DNA of 8,247 bases from Candidatus Omnitrophota bacterium. Lineage in GTDB: Bacteria > Ratteibacteria > UBA8468 > B48-G9 > JAFGKM01. Both the position numbers and the translations under genes were made by a program. Of the stretch, positions 7,865-8,247 are shown piece after piece. A model generated the notes under the pieces. It was not told where the DNA came from and searched no databases. It worked only from the letters and a program-made list of their open reading frames with translations. The stretch lies in assembly GCA_023818785.1 (NCBI GenBank), contig JAMWCO010000056.1, forward strand, positions 1 to 8,247, written 5' to 3'. Position 1 is the first letter of the stretch. Every line of letters begins with the position of its first letter.

Positions 7865-7944
7865 AAAAATTTTTAAACTTTAATAAAGACAAAATTTCCT
7901 TTCCTCTATGATTACACCCTCGAACTATAGCTTTACCTAACTAT

Positions 7945-8076
7945 TCACTTTTGGTACTTCCCAATGCATAATCCTATACATGCAATAACACCGATCTGAA
8001 TTGTAATACATCCCTTGGGGCAATCATCTGTAATATCTCCCAATAGTTTTTCACTCTCATAGAGAATTTCAAACAT
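7945..8076 (-). CDS. Putative RiPP precursor peptide 2, cysteine-rich
   Basis: This 43-residue peptide starts at ATG 8076 and stops at TGA. It opens MFEILYESEK; 24 of its first 27 coding bases match precursor 1. An acidic stretch (GDITDD, 13-18) precedes a compact, hydrophobic, cysteine-rich core with C19, C23, C33 and C37. C23 begins the shared C-x3-Q-I-G-V block (23-30) and C33 begins the shared C-x4-I-G block (33-39). The core (CPKGC, then IQIGVIACIGLCIG) resembles sactipeptide and other thioether-bridged bacteriocin cores such as subtilosin A or thuricin CD in composition and cysteine spacing, but this is by-eye similarity, not homology. The lysine-rich tail is GKYQK. It is the most bacteriocin-like of the three copies. 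An unrelated reading frame at 7974-8165 runs across this gene and precursor 1 and looks spurious. Confidence 0.87.
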   Translation of the reverse strand: MFEILYESEKLLGDITDDCPKGCITIQIGVIACIGLCIGKYQK

Positions 8077-8082
8077 TTAAAA

Positions 8083-8089
8083 CCTCCTT
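8083..8089 (-). promoter_or_regulatory. Ribosome binding site of precursor peptide 2
   Basis: The minus-strand sequence AAGGAGG overlaps the TAA stop of precursor 1 (TAAAGGAGG). It sits six bases before the ATG at 8076, which suggests translational coupling of the two peptides. Confidence 0.8.
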
Positions 8090-8238
8090 TACAAGATTCC
8101 AATATAAAATTTGAGGCAAACATCCTCAGGTGGGGAAGAATAAGATTTTCGATATTTGACCCCAATTTTCAAATTCCCACAGATATCACCTATTTCCTCG
8201 CTCAATCCTTGTTCACTCATATAAAGAATTTCAAACAT
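8089..8238 (-). CDS. Putative RiPP precursor peptide 1
   Basis: This 49-residue peptide starts at ATG 8238 behind GGAGG and ends with TAA. It opens MFEILYMSEQ, nearly identical in DNA and protein to the start of precursor 2. Its core region has C20 in the pattern C-x3-K-I-G-V (residues 20-27) and C41 in CLKFYIGI (41-48). A 13-residue polar, Pro/Ser-rich stretch (28-40, including YRKSYSSPP) separates the two blocks; the other two copies have only 2-3 residues there. It has no signal peptide and no GG or GA leader-cleavage site. It lies upstream of a PqqD-radical SAM-SPASM gene, so the natural reading is a peptide substrate of that enzyme. The precursor role is inferred from paralogy, size and position, and I do not recognise a named family. 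The TAA stop overlaps the next gene's ribosome binding site. Confidence 0.85.
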   Translation of the reverse strand: MFEILYMSEQGLSEEIGDICGNLKIGVKYRKSYSSPPEDVCLKFYIGIL

Positions 8239-8242
8239 TTTA

Positions 8243-8247
8243 CCTCC
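8243..8247 (-). promoter_or_regulatory. Ribosome binding site of precursor peptide 1
   Basis: On the minus strand this reads GGAGG, four bases (TAAA) before the ATG at 8238. It may extend past the edge of the window. The same perfect GGAGG precedes all three small genes, which is strong support that they are translated. Confidence 0.75.

Larger units (their letters stand above)
180..8247 (-). other. RiPP biosynthesis and export operon
   Basis: Ten genes lie on one strand with almost no spacing, so they are probably co-transcribed. The order is three precursor peptides, PqqD-radical SAM-SPASM maturase, exported transglutaminase-like protein, exported six-bladed propeller, ABC-2 ATPase, ABC-2 permease, nucleotidyltransferase and ABC exporter. 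Three junctions are ATGA overlaps: 4937-4940, 4023-4026 and 1844-1847. Two are 17-base overlaps: 3331-3347 and 2577-2593. The maturase/transglutaminase junction has the right bases for an ATGA overlap but is out of frame. The largest internal gap is 90 bases, between precursors 2 and 3, and I see no convincing terminator in it. The promoter must lie beyond the right edge, because the window ends at the first gene's ribosome binding site. That the whole set forms one pathway is inferred from organisation and gene content. Confidence 0.75.
8050..8247 (-). repeat. Duplicated gene-start segment (RBS plus leader codons)
   Basis: Two copies of the ribosome binding site and first nine codons lie at 8212-8247 and 8050-8087. 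Within the nine codons 24 of 27 bases agree, including an unbroken run from ATG through GAAATTCT. A more diverged third copy (7825-7864) starts precursor 3. The cores have diverged far more than the starts. This is the pattern expected after tandem duplication with selection on the leader. Confidence 0.7.

Noticed and set aside
7855..7944. Possible terminator, attenuator or promoter in the 90-base gap between precursors 2 and 3
   Set aside because: Only a four-pair CTTT-ATT-AAAG stem near an A/T-rich run and a weak TTGTCT-like box are visible. Such patterns are expected by chance in DNA this AT-rich.
7974..8165. 63-codon minus-strand ORF across the right-hand region
   Set aside because: It is out of frame with precursors 1 and 2 and cuts across both. 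Its ATG lacks a good ribosome binding site, and the two real genes have GGAGG sites and paralogy.
1..8247. CRISPR array, tRNA/rRNA gene or insertion sequence
   Set aside because: I saw no evenly spaced direct repeats, no tRNA-like or rRNA-like segment, and no transposase or terminal inverted repeats.

Overview
The window is strongly AT-rich bacterial DNA (roughly 30 % GC by eye). It uses the standard code, with TGA, TAA and TAG all acting as stops. Nearly all of it is one leftward (minus-strand) operon whose junctions mostly overlap by the four bases ATGA. No taxonomic marker is present. The exported six-bladed propeller with a GQGPGEF motif and the signal-peptide-bearing transglutaminase-like protein are typical of uncultured Aminicenantes/Bacteroidota-like Gram-negative lineages, but that placement is a guess.

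Read 5' to 3' on the minus strand, the right end (8247 to 7726) looks empty to an ordinary gene finder. It actually holds three tandem short genes of 49, 43 and 42 codons, each preceded by a GGAGG ribosome binding site. All three products begin MF[ED][IV]LY and share a C-terminal pattern, C-x3-[KEQ]-I-G-V then C-x4-I-G. They look like precursor peptides of a ribosomally made, post-translationally modified peptide (RiPP). Next comes a radical SAM/SPASM maturase with an N-terminal PqqD-like recognition domain (7691-6255). It is followed by an exported transglutaminase-fold cysteine protein (6361-4937), an exported six-bladed beta-propeller (4940-4023), an ABC-2 ATPase broken by an in-frame amber codon (4026-3331), its permease (3347-2577), a nucleotidyltransferase with a HEPN-like tail (2593-1844), and a fused membrane/ATPase ABC exporter half-transporter (1847-180). 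The left edge (148-1) holds the start of another, probably membrane, protein whose frame is unclear.

The working model is that the peptides are made in excess, bound through the MF-[ED]-[IV]-LY leader by the maturase's PqqD-like domain, and cross-linked by radical chemistry, probably at the conserved cysteines. They would then be exported by one of the two ABC systems and processed or handled outside the membrane by the transglutaminase-like protein and the propeller. The nucleotidyltransferase could be a tailoring, regulatory or self-protection factor. I do not recognise this combination of precursor family and partners as a described RiPP class.

Three places look damaged or mis-sequenced: the amber codon in the ABC ATPase, a probable one-base indel at the end of the maturase gene, and a probable one-base indel near the start of the left-edge gene. 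Together they suggest either real decay or uncorrected assembly errors.
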